7,042 nucleotides of DNA from positions 1 through 7,042 of the forward strand of contig RGYX01000045.1 in assembly GCA_010031845.1 (NCBI GenBank), given 5' to 3'. The translations under genes were made by a program, and so were the position numbers. The DNA is from Verrucomicrobiota bacterium. GTDB taxonomy: Bacteria > Verrucomicrobiota > Verrucomicrobiia > Methylacidiphilales > Verrucolacustridaceae. How positions within the stretch are numbered: position 1 is the stretch's first letter; every line of letters begins with the position of its first letter. Below, piece by piece: positions 6,424 through 7,042 of this stretch. Under the pieces are notes generated by a model that was not told where the DNA came from, searched no databases, and was given only the letters and a program-made list of their open reading frames with translations.

Positions 6424-7041
6424 TTAACGTCCGGCGACAGCGACCGGGGTGGAACTGTTGGCTTCCGAACTAACCGTGGCGGCCGGTGCCTTTCCTTTGG
6501 CCCAGGCCTCATATTCCGGCTCCGGAACGACGGACAACTTGCCAAACATCTTGTAGTGCCCCTGCCCGCAAAGCTGATTACAGGCCAACTGGAAATACCC
6601 CGTAGCCTCCGCCTTGAACCAAACGAAATCGTAAACTCGCCCTGGAACCATGTCCTGATAGAGCCGGAATTCCGGGACATAAAAGGCATGGATCACATCC
6701 TTGGAGCTAAGATAGAGACGAACAGGTCGCCCCACCGGAAACACCAATTCTCCATAGGTGGTAAAATCATCGCGCCCGTCGGGATCCTGCGGATCAATGC
6801 CAAAGGGATTTTCTTTACTCACCTTGGCAGCAGTCATTTTGGCCAGCTTGCCGTCTGGCCCGGGATACCGGACGTTCCAACCAAACTGCTCCCCCACCAC
6901 GGCGACCGGGAGGGCGTCGGCAGGAGGAGTTCTTAAGCGCATCTGGGTCCACTGCTCGTTCCCGTAAATCGCCAGAGCCAGAAAAATGAAGACCGGAATC
7001 GTGGTCCAAATCACCTCGAGGGTGTTGTTTCCGTGGCTGTG
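6424..7041 (-). CDS. coxB: Cytochrome c oxidase subunit II, CuA subunit (N-terminus outside window)
   Basis: The frame runs off the window end; 205 residues are visible, lacking the start, signal peptide and first membrane helix. The fragment opens with HSHGNNTLEVIWTTIPVFIF, the typical entry to the second helix, then a periplasmic cupredoxin domain. All CuA ligands are present: His118 (SSKDVIHAF), Cys154, Cys158, His162 and Met165 in CNQLCGQGHYKM. The usual Glu between the cysteines is Gln156. The aromatic patch normally QWYW reads QFGW (52-55), so the Trp that accepts electrons from cytochrome c is Phe53. An Asp-rich insertion, DPQDPDGRDD (83-92), sits in the domain. The protein ends about 40 residues after Met165 in a Ser/Thr/Ala tail, with no fused cytochrome c domain, so it is not a caa3 type. 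It is the first visible gene of the operon; the promoter lies outside. Confidence 0.95.
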   Translation of the reverse strand, partial: HSHGNNTLEVIWTTIPVFIFLALAIYGNEQWTQMRLRTPPADALPVAVVGEQFGWNVRYPGPDGKLAKMTAAKVSKENPFGIDPQDPDGRDDFTTYGELVFPVGRPVRLYLSSKDVIHAFYVPEFRLYQDMVPGRVYDFVWFKAEATGYFQLACNQLCGQGHYKMFGKLSVVPEPEYEAWAKGKAPAATVSSEANSSTPVAVAGR

Positions 7042-7042
7042 A

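Noticed and set aside
6424..7014. A GTG start for coxB at 7014
   Set aside because: The codon is an internal Val in LEVIW, part of the conserved entry to the second helix, and the frame continues to the window end.
6424..7041. caa3-type oxidase with a cytochrome c domain fused to subunit II
   Set aside because: No CxxCH motif follows the CuA site; the protein ends in a short Ser/Thr/Ala tail.

Overview
This window holds a terminal-oxidase operon plus three genes of general metabolism. It looks like an aerobic, probably Gram-negative bacterium. A Verrucomicrobiota or related (PVC/Bacteroidota-like) origin is my best guess. It rests on the mix of a fused two-domain lycopene cyclase, a stand-alone CoaB-like protein and a CxQxC-type CuA subunit. 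This is recall rather than a database match, and confidence is low. All genes are tightly packed, with no RNA genes, transposons or CRISPR arrays visible.

Left part (1-1879). The window opens inside a thioredoxin-fold (AhpC/TSA-type) gene on + that ends at 382. Convergent to it, 30 bases away, is a lycopene cyclase gene on - (413-1147) with the two CrtYc/CrtYd-like halves fused. An 84-base divergent spacer separates it from a + gene (1232-1879) for a stand-alone phosphopantothenate-cysteine ligase (CoaB)-like protein.

Right part (1910-7042). On the - strand, in transcription order, lie coxB (5' end beyond the window), coxA, ctaA (heme A synthase), ctaB (heme O synthase), a 40-codon single-span membrane ORF, and coxC. 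Three successive junctions (coxA/ctaA, ctaA/ctaB, ctaB/small ORF) are 4-base ATGA overlaps. The other two gaps are 14 and 12 bases. The operon therefore encodes the three core subunits of an aa3-type cytochrome c oxidase and both enzymes that convert heme B through heme O to heme A. No Cox11/CtaG or Sco copper chaperone is in view.

Main points for a second look. (1) The 40-aa membrane ORF is a candidate small oxidase subunit or assembly factor that is easy to miss. (2) Two of the three classical ligands of the non-redox Mg/Mn site at the subunit I/II interface are changed together (Asp to His in CoxA, Glu to Gln in CoxB). (3) The Trp that normally receives electrons from cytochrome c at the CuA domain is Phe. 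(4) The CoaB-like protein lacks the flavin (CoaC) half and has altered signature motifs. I see no wholly new multi-gene system here. The oxidase is recognisable, with an unusual subunit I/II interface and an extra small gene.
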